DNA of 18,859 bases from Bordetella parapertussis (GTDB lineage Bacteria > Pseudomonadota > Gammaproteobacteria > Burkholderiales > Burkholderiaceae_B): positions 1 through 18,859 of the forward strand of contig CAMDNZ010000056.1 of assembly GCA_945903445.1 (NCBI GenBank), read 5' to 3'. The position numbers and the translations under genes were made by a program. Of the stretch, positions 1 through 6,444 are shown piece after piece (within the stretch, counting starts at the first letter, position 1; each line of letters starts with the position of its first letter). The notes beneath the pieces are model-generated. The model was not told the origin of the DNA. It did no database searches and saw nothing but the letters and a program-made list of their open reading frames with translations.

Positions 1-585
1 ATCACCAGCGACGACATCGATCGGGTTCGCCATGCACCGTCGCGCCTGAGCGTAGGCACCAAGCTGACACGTGCCGACATGCTGCATCTGGCGTTGATGT
101 CGTCGGAAAACCGCGCCGCCAACGCCTTGGGTCGTCACTATCCGGGTGGGCTGCCGGCCTTTGCACGCGCCATGAACAACAAGGCCCGCACACTTGGCAT
201 GTACGACACGCATTTCGTCGAGCCTACCGGCCTGTCGAGCGCCAATGTGTCGTCGCCACGCGATCTGGTGCGGTTGATCCGCGCTACCGCCCAACGCCCG
301 CTGATTCACCGCTATTCGACAGGCGACGAATATCAGGTGCGAGTGGGCAATGGCCGAGTCGAGACCTTCCGCAATACCAATTTGCTGGTGCGCAAAGACG
401 ACTGGGATATTCGGGTGTCTAAAACCGGGTATATCAACGAAGCCGGCGAATGCCTGGTGATGTTGACCCGTGTCAATGGCCGCGACCTGGCGATCGTGCT
501 GCTCAATTCGCAAGGCAAACTCTCGCGCATCGGCGATGCGGTTCGTCTGCGCGACATGCTACAAAAACAAGTCGCGATGATGTAG
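1..585 (+). CDS. pbpG: D-alanyl-D-alanine endopeptidase, PBP7-like (3' part)
   Basis: Penicillin-binding serine peptidase of the S11 family, which cleaves D-Ala peptide bonds in periplasmic peptidoglycan. The reading frame is open from the first base, so the gene enters from the left; its signal peptide and the SxxK nucleophile motif lie outside the window. The visible 194 residues hold the other two hallmark motifs: SxN as Ser-Glu-Asn at about residues 35-37 and KTG at 141-143. The protein ends about 50 residues after KTG, without the extra C-terminal beta domain of DacA/PBP5-type carboxypeptidases, which favours the PBP7/PbpG group. A true DD-carboxypeptidase is the main alternative. An imperfect hairpin follows the stop codon and the next gene is convergent, so this looks like the end of its transcript. 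Confidence 0.85.
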   Translation: MTSDDIDRVRHAPSRLSVGTKLTRADMLHLALMSSENRAANALGRHYPGGLPAFARAMNNKARTLGMYDTHFVEPTGLSSANVSSPRDLVRLIRATAQRPLIHRYSTGDEYQVRVGNGRVETFRNTNLLVRKDDWDIRVSKTGYINEAGECLVMLTRVNGRDLAIVLLNSQGKLSRIGDAVRLRDMLQKQVAMM

Positions 586-650
586 AGGCCTGAACGAGTG
601 TTCAACTATTAGGCTGCGGTTCACCTATCCAGGTGTTGCCTTGTGCATCG

Positions 651-675
651 AGCGAACGGCCAAAGGCCGCTCGCT
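651..675 (+). terminator. Hairpin between convergent pbpG and Bug gene, possible terminator
   Basis: An 11-bp inverted repeat with one mismatch (arms 651-661 and 665-675) closes on a three-base AAA loop. It sits between two converging genes. Neither strand has a convincing T-run after it (only TT before GCAT on the plus strand), so if it terminates transcription it is weak or relies on stem strength. Confidence 0.4.
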
Positions 676-685
676 TTGCATCACA

Positions 686-1675
686 TCAATTCAATTTGAT
701 GTTCTGCTTCTTGACCACGTCGTGCGCCCAGTCGTACTGGGTCTTGATTTCGGCGGCGAACTCTTCGGGCGTGTTGCCCGACGGCGCCGAGCCCTGCTCT
801 TCCAGCACCTTGATGACCTTCGGATCTTTCAACGCCACCACGGCCGCGTCGCGCAGCTTGGTGATCACTTCAGGCGGCGTGCCCTTGGGGGCCAACAAAC
901 CGTACCAGACCGGCTGGTTCAGCACGGGGAAACCGGCATCGGCAAAGTTGGGCACGTCTTTCAACGAAACAATGCGCTCGGGCCAGGCCACGGCGATGGC
1001 GCGCAACTTGCCCGCTTGAATTTGCGGCATCGACGACGGCAGGTTGTCGAACAGGATTTCGACCTGACCACCCACTGCATCGGCCAGTGCCGGACCCGAA
1101 CCCTTGTAAGGCACGTGCACGATATCGGTGCCAGTCGCCATCTTGAACGATTCGCCCATCAAGTGCAGCACGCCGCAGGTGCCCGAACTGCCGTAGGAAT
1201 ACTTACCCGGATTCTTCTTCAGCTCTTCGACAAAGCTCTTGAAGTCAGTGGCGGGAAACTTCGGATTCACGGCCACGACGTTGGCCGTATTGGCGAAGTT
1301 GGTGACGGGCGCGAAGTCCTCGATCGGATCGTAGGGCAGATCGTTCGGACGGCAAGCGGGGTTGACCGCCATGGTCGACACGGTTGCGATCGACAGGTTG
1401 TAGCCGTCGTTGGCCGCGCGTGCGGCTTCGGCCGCACCGATGGCACCGCCTGCACCGCCACGGTTTTCGACGACCACTGGTTGACCCAGTTCCTGGCCCA
1501 TGCGCTGGGTGACCAGACGCGCGATGATGTCGGTCGAACCACCTGCCGCGAAGGGGACAATGACACGAATCGGTTTATTGGGATAATCGGCGGCGTGTGC
1601 CACAGAAGCTGCCATGACAGCCATCGAACCGGCGGCCATAGCGAAAGCCGACGCCAAAGTGCGTACTTTGAACAT
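686..1675 (-). CDS. Bug/TctC-family periplasmic solute-binding receptor
   Basis: Extracytoplasmic receptor of the tripartite tricarboxylate transporter family, which binds carboxylates or related small organic acids in the periplasm. The 329-residue length is normal. A Sec signal peptide runs to about residue 28, with cleavage expected at Ala-His-Ala before Ala-Asp-Tyr-Pro. Family features follow: the PFAAGGSTDI segment near 41-50, ENRGGAGG near 70-77, LPYDP near 113-117 and VPYKGSGPA near 188-196. Two cysteines (about 108 and 167) could form a disulfide in the mature protein. The ATG is preceded by GGAGGA at good spacing. No TctA/TctB membrane subunits lie nearby, so it is an orphan receptor, as is common in Alcaligenaceae; the ligand cannot be predicted. 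A permease of another family diverges from it. Confidence 0.93.
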   Translation of the reverse strand: MFKVRTLASAFAMAAGSMAVMAASVAHAADYPNKPIRVIVPFAAGGSTDIIARLVTQRMGQELGQPVVVENRGGAGGAIGAAEAARAANDGYNLSIATVSTMAVNPACRPNDLPYDPIEDFAPVTNFANTANVVAVNPKFPATDFKSFVEELKKNPGKYSYGSSGTCGVLHLMGESFKMATGTDIVHVPYKGSGPALADAVGGQVEILFDNLPSSMPQIQAGKLRAIAVAWPERIVSLKDVPNFADAGFPVLNQPVWYGLLAPKGTPPEVITKLRDAAVVALKDPKVIKVLEEQGSAPSGNTPEEFAAEIKTQYDWAHDVVKKQNIKLN

Positions 1676-1680
1676 ACTGT

Positions 1681-1696
1681 AGTTCCTCCAAGAACT
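1681..1696 (-). promoter_or_regulatory. Ribosome-binding site of the Bug gene inside a small hairpin
   Basis: On the minus strand AGTTC and GAACT can pair around the six-base loop TTGGAG, which places part of the GGAGGA Shine-Dalgarno sequence in the loop and part in the stem. The five-bp stem is weak. It could tune translation modestly or be chance. Confidence 0.25.
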
Positions 1697-1750
1697 TTTT
1701 TAGCGACCCGTCTGGTGAACGGGCAGTCTCACTTAAAACCGGCACGCTTA

Positions 1751-1758
1751 TTTATAAA
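1751..1758. promoter_or_regulatory. Palindromic -10-like TTTATAAA in the Bug/AEC divergent region
   Basis: The 166-bp region between the divergent Bug and AEC genes is AT-richer than its surroundings. The palindrome TTTATAAA offers a TATAAA -10 element on each strand, which would give leaders of about 70-80 bases for both genes. No good -35 element is seen on either side at 16-18 bp, so any promoters here would be weak or activator-dependent. A CCCGT/ACGGG inverted repeat at 1707-1723 lies in the Bug leader. Confidence 0.3.
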
Positions 1759-1841
1759 ACTTACTGCGTGGGTGACCAGATGTGTGGAGAATAGCAGCAA
1801 TTCGTTTTCCCGTGCCACCGCAACCCGCCTTGTTCGCCGCC

Positions 1842-2735
1842 ATGTCGATCGCCCTGCTTATCATTCCCGATTTCCTACTGGTCGCGCTGGGTTGGATCCT
1901 GCATCACAAACTAGGATTCAAACGCGAATTCTTCGCCGGTTGCGAACGACTGACTTACTACGTCTTATTTCCCGCGCTACTGATTTCATCGATTCTTCGC
2001 ACACCGATTTCGCTCGGCAATGCCGCTACGCTGCTGCAAGGCACGATGATGATTCTGGTGTCCGGCATGGCACTGGCCTGGCTGGCGGGTCCGGTGCTCA
2101 AGCCGACGCCGCTGGCGCACGCCTCCACCGCGCAATGCGCCTGGCGGTTCAACACGTATATCGCGCTGGCGCTGTCGGCCAGCCTGGGTGGCCCTGCGGG
2201 CCAAACCGTCATGGCGCTGATCGTCGGGTTCGCGGTGCCTGTCGCTAACCTGGGCGCGGTCTATGCGCTGGCGCGCCATTCGGGCGGCAATCTGTTCGGC
2301 GAATTGCTGCGCAACCCACTGGTCGTCGCCACCGTGATCGCACTGGCCGGAAACTTCGCAGGCATCCAGCTGCCTGGTCCGATCGACACGGTGATGTCGC
2401 GCCTGGGCGCAGCAGCCATCGCGCTGGGCATTATCTGCGTAGGCGCGGCGCTGTCCTGGCAAGGCGGTAAAGGCAGTGGAATTCTGGTCGGCTGGATGGT
2501 CGCCATCAAACTGATTGCCTTGCCGCTGGTGGCCTTGGGTGTCGTGGGGCTGTTGTCGCCCTCCAAACTAGAAGGCCAGATGCTGGTGCTGTTCGCCGCG
2601 CTGCCTTGTGCGTCGGCAGCCTACGTATTGGCCATGCGCATGGGTGGCGACGGCCGCCTGGTGGCCCTGATCGTGTCGCTAGGCACACTGATGTCCGTGG
2701 CCACGCTGCCCTTGTGGCTGTCGTTGGTGAGCTGA
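1842..2735 (+). CDS. AEC-family (auxin efflux carrier-like) transporter
   Basis: Integral inner-membrane permease of the auxin efflux carrier family. Characterised bacterial members move malonate, malate or other organic acids, so the family name does not imply auxin. The 297 residues are nearly all hydrophobic segments, about 8-10 helices, separated by short loops. Family-like features are an N-terminal IIPDFLLVALGW helix, RNPLVVATVIAL followed by GNFAGIQLP near the middle, and CASAAYVLAMRMGGD near the C-terminus. The ATG at 1842 starts directly with the first helix and is preferred; an in-frame GTG at 1782 would add 20 non-membrane residues. Neither start has a clear Shine-Dalgarno sequence. 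It diverges from the Bug receptor and precedes convergent fumC, a context that fits organic-acid transport. The substrate is unknown. Confidence 0.85.
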   Translation: MSIALLIIPDFLLVALGWILHHKLGFKREFFAGCERLTYYVLFPALLISSILRTPISLGNAATLLQGTMMILVSGMALAWLAGPVLKPTPLAHASTAQCAWRFNTYIALALSASLGGPAGQTVMALIVGFAVPVANLGAVYALARHSGGNLFGELLRNPLVVATVIALAGNFAGIQLPGPIDTVMSRLGAAAIALGIICVGAALSWQGGKGSGILVGWMVAIKLIALPLVALGVVGLLSPSKLEGQMLVLFAALPCASAAYVLAMRMGGDGRLVALIVSLGTLMSVATLPLWLSLVS

Positions 2736-2817
2736 ACCGGGATAGCTCGGTACGTCGTCTTGCCAAACAAGCGGCGCAAGCTATATCGCGAGCGCGCCGC
2801 CGCATATCGACGTACGG

Positions 2818-2852
2818 GCTGGCGGCACACGCGTGCCGCCAGCTGACGTTTT
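2818..2852 (+). terminator. Intrinsic terminator candidate after the AEC gene
   Basis: A perfect 11-bp stem (2818-2828 with 2833-2843) closes on the four-base loop ACGC. TTTT (2849-2852) follows after five bases. It lies between convergent AEC and fumC genes and would work mainly for rightward transcripts; on the minus strand no T-run follows. The offset T-run makes it less than ideal. Confidence 0.5.
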
Positions 2853-4251
2853 ATCCTTTCTTCGGATGAGCGTTGGTCATCTTGCCCGGCACCACCCACT
2901 TGCCGAACTCTTCCTCGCTCACATAACCCAGGGCCAGCGCCGACTCTTTCAAGGACAAGCCTTCCTTGTGCGCCTTCTTGGCGATCTGGGCGGCGCGGTC
3001 GTAGCCGATGTGCGGGTTCAACGCAGTGACCAGCATCAGCGAACGATCGACCAGTTCGGCGATGCGCGCTTCGTTGGCAATAATGCCTGCCGCGCAATGC
3101 TGATTGAAACTATGCATGCCGTCGGCCAGCAAACGTACCGATTGCAGGAAGTTATGGATCACCAAAGGCTTGTAGACGTTGAGTTCGAAATTGCCACTGG
3201 CGCCGCCGAAGTTGATGGCCACGTCGTTGCCCATCACCTGAGCCGCCAGCATAGTGACCGCTTCGCACTGAGTGGGATTGACCTTACCCGGCATGATCGA
3301 GCTGCCCGGCTCGTTCTCGGGAATGCTGATTTCGCCCAGGCCGGAACGCGGACCGCTGGACAGCCAGCGCACGTCATTGGCGATTTTCATCAATCCGGCC
3401 GCCAGCGACTTCAGCGCACCGTGTGCGAACAGCAAAGCTTCGTGCGACGCCAGCGCCTGAAATTTATTGGGCGCCGAGACGAAGGACACGCCAGTGTCGT
3501 GCGCCAGCGCGGCGGCCACGCGCGCACTGAACTCGGGATGCGCGTTCAGGCCGGTGCCGACTGCAGTGCCGCCGATGGCCAGCTGATGCAACCCCGGCAG
3601 CGTTGCTCGAATCTGCTGCTCGGCCAGATCGAGCTGGGCGACGTAACCCGACAGTTCCTGACCCAGGGTGAGCGGCGTGGCGTCCTGCAAATGGGTACGA
3701 CCGATCTTGACGATGTCGTAGAACTCGGCGCTCTTGGCCGCCAGGGTGCCACGCAGCGCTTTGAGCGCGGGCAACAGATGGCGCTCGACTTCGACTGCCG
3801 CGGCGACGTGCATGGCCGTGGGGAAAGTATCGTTGGAGGACTGGCCGCGATTCACGTGATCGTTGGGATGAACCTTACGACCCTCGCCCCGCTCGCCGCC
3901 CAACAATTCAGACGCACGATTGGCCAGCACCTCGTTCAAGTTCATATTGCTTTGCGTGCCCGAGCCGGTTTGCCATACCGACAGGGGGAACTCGTCCGGC
4001 CATTTACCCGCGGTGACTTCGGCTGCCGCGTCGACAATGCCCTTGGCCAAACTGGCATCCAGCTCGCCCAACTCGGCATTGACCAGGGCCGCCGCGCTTT
4101 TAAGGCGAGCAAAGGCATGCACCAGGGGCACAGGCATTTTTTCGGTCGAAATCGCAAAGAAGTGGAGCGACCGTTGGGTCTGCGCGCCCCATAAGTGATC
4201 GTTTGGGACCTCGATGGGGCCGAAAGTGTCTTTCTCGGTACGCGTTTTCAT
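2851..4251 (-). CDS. fumC: Fumarate hydratase class II
   Basis: Cytosolic, iron-independent fumarase that interconverts fumarate and L-malate in the TCA cycle; a homotetramer in the aspartase/fumarase superfamily. At 466 residues it matches E. coli FumC (467). Family landmarks are visible: QTGSGTQSNMN at about 95-105, GRTHLQDATPLT at about 184-195 with the active-site histidine near 187, and the superfamily signature GSSIMPGKVNP at 316-326 with the catalytic-loop serine near 317-318. The fumarase-type GSGTQSNMN and HPNDHVNRGQSSND segments favour fumarase over aspartase or argininosuccinate lyase. The ATG has an AGGAGT ribosome site about 11 bases upstream. It diverges from tsaE; from general knowledge of Burkholderiales I expected queG there, so the pairing may be lineage-specific. 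Confidence 0.96.
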   Translation of the reverse strand: MKTRTEKDTFGPIEVPNDHLWGAQTQRSLHFFAISTEKMPVPLVHAFARLKSAAALVNAELGELDASLAKGIVDAAAEVTAGKWPDEFPLSVWQTGSGTQSNMNLNEVLANRASELLGGERGEGRKVHPNDHVNRGQSSNDTFPTAMHVAAAVEVERHLLPALKALRGTLAAKSAEFYDIVKIGRTHLQDATPLTLGQELSGYVAQLDLAEQQIRATLPGLHQLAIGGTAVGTGLNAHPEFSARVAAALAHDTGVSFVSAPNKFQALASHEALLFAHGALKSLAAGLMKIANDVRWLSSGPRSGLGEISIPENEPGSSIMPGKVNPTQCEAVTMLAAQVMGNDVAINFGGASGNFELNVYKPLVIHNFLQSVRLLADGMHSFNQHCAAGIIANEARIAELVDRSLMLVTALNPHIGYDRAAQIAKKAHKEGLSLKESALALGYVSEEEFGKWVVPGKMTNAHPKKG

Positions 4252-4291
4252 TAGAGTAATGACTCCTATTTACGAAATGACCTGTCGCTCA

Positions 4292-4321
4292 TCATAGAAC
4301 GTTCTTCGACATTTCTATAAT
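4292..4321 (+). promoter_or_regulatory. tsaE: Putative promoter of the tsaE run, with palindrome
   Basis: A perfect TATAAT lies at 4316-4321, about 55 bases before the tsaE start, in the 124-bp region divergent from fumC. The -35 region at 16-18 bp is poor. The 10-bp palindrome AGAACGTTCT (4296-4305) occupies the spacer. On the other strand TATGAT (4296-4291) could be a fumC -10 overlapping the same palindrome. This is inferred from sequence only. Confidence 0.35.
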
Positions 4322-4375
4322 GGCTGCCCTACGCCCACCCAGGCACCCGTTTGTATATCCAATAGGCAATTCTTC

Positions 4376-4918
4376 ATGGCCGAGATGTTCCATCGCTTGC
4401 AGTGCCATTTGCCCGACGAAGCCGCGACCGACGCGCTGGCGGTGGCCCTTGCCCGTGCGCTGGGCGTCACCCACCCAGGCCTGAATGCATCCGATGGCAA
4501 CACGTCCGACATACCCTTAGGTGGGGCAATTCATCTAAGGGGCGACCTGGGCGCAGGGAAAACGGCGTTTTGCCGGGCCCTTCTTCGGGCCTGCGGTGTT
4601 ACAGGTCGAATCAAAAGTCCGAGCTATGCCCTACTTGAAACCTATAAAGTTTCTAACTTATACTGCTATCACCTTGATTTCTATAGATTTAGCGACCCAC
4701 GCGAATGGTTGGACGCTGGTTTTAGGGATTTATTGCGCCCGGACGCGTTGGTATTGATCGAATGGCCAGAAAAAGCCGCTGGTCTGCTGCCCCCGCCCGA
4801 CTTGTGCATTGACCTGAACTATGGCGAGACCGGACGCGATGCGACGCTTGCTGCACACACTCCACGAGGACAACGATGGCTGAACGCAATTGTCCCCCCA
4901 GCACCGACACCGGCCTGA
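4376..4918 (+). CDS. tsaE: tRNA N6-threonylcarbamoyladenosine biosynthesis ATPase TsaE
   Basis: P-loop ATPase that works with TsaB and TsaD to place threonylcarbamoyl on A37 of ANN-decoding tRNAs. Visible features are Walker A GDLGAGKT at residues 56-63, the conserved SPSYALLETY segment at 81-90, HLDFYR at 99-104 and LIEWPEK at 127-133. The 180 residues slightly exceed the usual 150-160, mainly through a loop before the P-loop and a C-terminal tail. The ATG at 4376 has AGG nine bases upstream; a second in-frame ATG is at 4385. The last 43 bases overlap the start of amiC. Codons for residues about 88-105 are unusually AT-rich (TTA, AGA, TAT, AAA) for this genome, and that stretch contains a promoter-like sequence. 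Confidence 0.92.
   Translation: MAEMFHRLQCHLPDEAATDALAVALARALGVTHPGLNASDGNTSDIPLGGAIHLRGDLGAGKTAFCRALLRACGVTGRIKSPSYALLETYKVSNLYCYHLDFYRFSDPREWLDAGFRDLLRPDALVLIEWPEKAAGLLPPPDLCIDLNYGETGRDATLAAHTPRGQRWLNAIVPPAPTPA
4635..4664 (+). promoter_or_regulatory. amiC: Near-consensus sigma-70 promoter inside tsaE, facing amiC
   Basis: TTGAAA (4635-4640) and TATACT (4659-4664) are each one base off the consensus and are separated by 18 bp. They lie in an AT-rich island within tsaE. Transcription would start near 4671, about 200 bases before the amiC start, giving amiC and mutL expression independent of the tsaE promoter. No experimental support is available. Confidence 0.45.
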
Positions 4919-6246
4919 GCCCTGTCGGGGGTACCAGTCGGCGTCGCCTGCTGGGCGCCGCGGCAACCCTGTTGCTGCTGCCGGTCATCCCGCGCATGGC
5001 GCACGCCGCCACCATTCTGGCCGTACGAACCTGGCCTGCCGACGAATACACCCGAGTTACTTTCGAACTCGACCGTGACCTGAAAGCCGAGCACTTTACC
5101 CTCGAGAATCCCCATCGCCTGGTCGTGGATATCGAAGGGCTGTCGATGAGCGACGCGCTCAACCAGTTGGCAGCCAAGGTGCGCCCCAACGATCCCTACA
5201 TCCAGTCGCTGCGAGTGGGTCAGAATCGTCCGGGTGTCGTGCGTCTGGTGTTCGACCTGAAACAGGCCATCGCACCTCAGGTGTTCACCCTGAAGCCCGT
5301 GGCCGATTACCAGTTCCGATTGGTGCTGGACTTGTACCCGAAGGTCGCGCAAGACCCGTTGATGGCATTGCTCAAAGAGCAACCTGCCGCCCTGGATAAA
5401 GACGACCCGCTGGCGCGCATTCTGGAAGACATTTCGCGTAACCCGACCACGCCGCAAACGCCGCCGCCGGCCGTGGTGCTGCCGGAGGTGCAACCGTCCT
5501 CCATCCCGCCACGCCCAAAGGGCCCGACGTTGCCAGCCTCGCGCCGCACCCTGACGATTGCCCTGGATCCGGGCCATGGCGGCGAAGACCCGGGTGCCAT
5601 CGGCCCCAGTGGTTTGCGAGAGAAAGACGTGGTGATGCGAATCGCGCGCCGCTTGAAGGCCATGATCGACGCGACGCCCAATATGCGCGCCTACCTGACC
5701 CGTGACGACGACTACTTCGTCCCGCTGAACGTGCGAGTGCAAAAAGCCCGTCGCGCCCGAGCCGACCTATTCATCTCGATCCATGCCGACGCCTGGATCA
5801 AGCCGTCTGCCAATGGTTCGTCGGTATTCGCACTGTCTCAGCGCGGGGCGACCAGCACCACGGCACGTATGCTGGCAAACAAAGAAAACGCCGCCGATTT
5901 AATTGGCGGCGTGAATCTGGGCTCGCATGACCAACAGGTTGCCAAGGTGCTGTTGGATCTGTCCACGACGGCTCAAATCAACGACTCGCTTAAAGTGGGG
6001 ACGACCTTCCTGCGCGAGATCGAGAAAATCAATCGGCTGCACAAACCGGCGGTCGAGCAGGCGGGCTTTGCCGTGCTAAAAGCACCGGACATTCCCTCGG
6101 TGCTGGTCGAAACGGCCTTCATCAGCAATCCCCGAGAAGAATCGCTGCTACGCTCGACCGACCACCAGGACAAGCTGGCCGTGGCGCTGTTCACCGGCGT
6201 ACGCAACTACTTCGCCGCTTATCCGCCCCTGGCGCAATTAAGCTGA
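4876..6246 (+). CDS. amiC: N-acetylmuramoyl-L-alanine amidase AmiC, Tat-exported
   Basis: Zinc amidase that cuts the peptide stem from MurNAc and splits septal peptidoglycan during daughter-cell separation. The order is: a twin-arginine signal (SRRRLL at 21-26, then a hydrophobic stretch ending near AHA at 42-44), an AMIN targeting domain at about 47-155, a proline-rich linker at about 190-220, and an Amidase_3 domain at about 225-450. Expected zinc and catalytic residues are seen: His234 in DPGHGG, Glu249 in LREKD, His303 in SIHAD and Glu412 in VETAF. The length of 456 is normal for a beta- or gammaproteobacterial AmiC. The ATG overlaps tsaE by 43 bases but has GAGGA five bases upstream, which fixes the start. 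The insert around residues 335-390 fits the regulatory helix region that EnvC/NlpD-type activators act on in this family. Confidence 0.95.
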   Translation: MAERNCPPSTDTGLSPVGGTSRRRLLGAAATLLLLPVIPRMAHAATILAVRTWPADEYTRVTFELDRDLKAEHFTLENPHRLVVDIEGLSMSDALNQLAAKVRPNDPYIQSLRVGQNRPGVVRLVFDLKQAIAPQVFTLKPVADYQFRLVLDLYPKVAQDPLMALLKEQPAALDKDDPLARILEDISRNPTTPQTPPPAVVLPEVQPSSIPPRPKGPTLPASRRTLTIALDPGHGGEDPGAIGPSGLREKDVVMRIARRLKAMIDATPNMRAYLTRDDDYFVPLNVRVQKARRARADLFISIHADAWIKPSANGSSVFALSQRGATSTTARMLANKENAADLIGGVNLGSHDQQVAKVLLDLSTTAQINDSLKVGTTFLREIEKINRLHKPAVEQAGFAVLKAPDIPSVLVETAFISNPREESLLRSTDHQDKLAVALFTGVRNYFAAYPPLAQLS

Positions 6247-6272
6247 CGCTAGAATAGGCATGACCGACATCT

Positions 6273-6294
6273 GCGCCACCGACACCGGTGGCGC
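6273..6294 (+). terminator. Hairpin between amiC and mutL
   Basis: A perfect 9-bp GC-rich stem (6273-6281 with 6286-6294) closes on the loop ACAC, 26 bases after the amiC stop. Only GTTT follows, so termination would be partial at best. The rest of the 198-bp gap before the mutL start holds no gene I can support. Confidence 0.3.
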
Positions 6295-6444
6295 GTTTGC
6301 CGTTATGTGTCGCAGGCTGCCGCAGCGGCGCCTTACGGCTTTGGTCCCGCCTGTTGGCACCGCAATTGTCGAGGCAAGTCGTTGCCGCGAATTGCCGCCA
6401 CCATTTTATCGCCGCTGTTGCAGTGGCCTCTTCTACTGTCGCCC

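Noticed and set aside
641..2248. 535-codon plus-strand open frame across the Bug gene
   Set aside because: Antisense to a clear Bug receptor and then out of frame with the AEC permease; its translation is Arg/His-rich with no recognisable domain. Long antisense frames are common in GC-rich DNA.
2833..4194. 453-codon plus-strand open frame across fumC
   Set aside because: Almost fully antisense to an intact, highly conserved fumarase; the composition is typical of a reverse-strand shadow.
4876..4918. tsaE-amiC overlap of 43 bases as a sign of a wrong start or frameshift
   Set aside because: The amiC ATG has a strong GAGGA site at ideal spacing and leads into a proper Tat signal, while the TsaE C-terminus simply runs on into it.
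4819..5742. 307-codon minus-strand frame across amiC
   Set aside because: Antisense to AmiC, His/Arg/Gly-rich, no domain and no ribosome site.
6307..6444. 46-residue N-terminal extension of MutL, or a short gene in the amiC-mutL gap
   Set aside because: The sequence is not MutL-like, and MutL homologues start at the equivalent of 6445. The short frames in the gap have no ribosome site or recognisable product.
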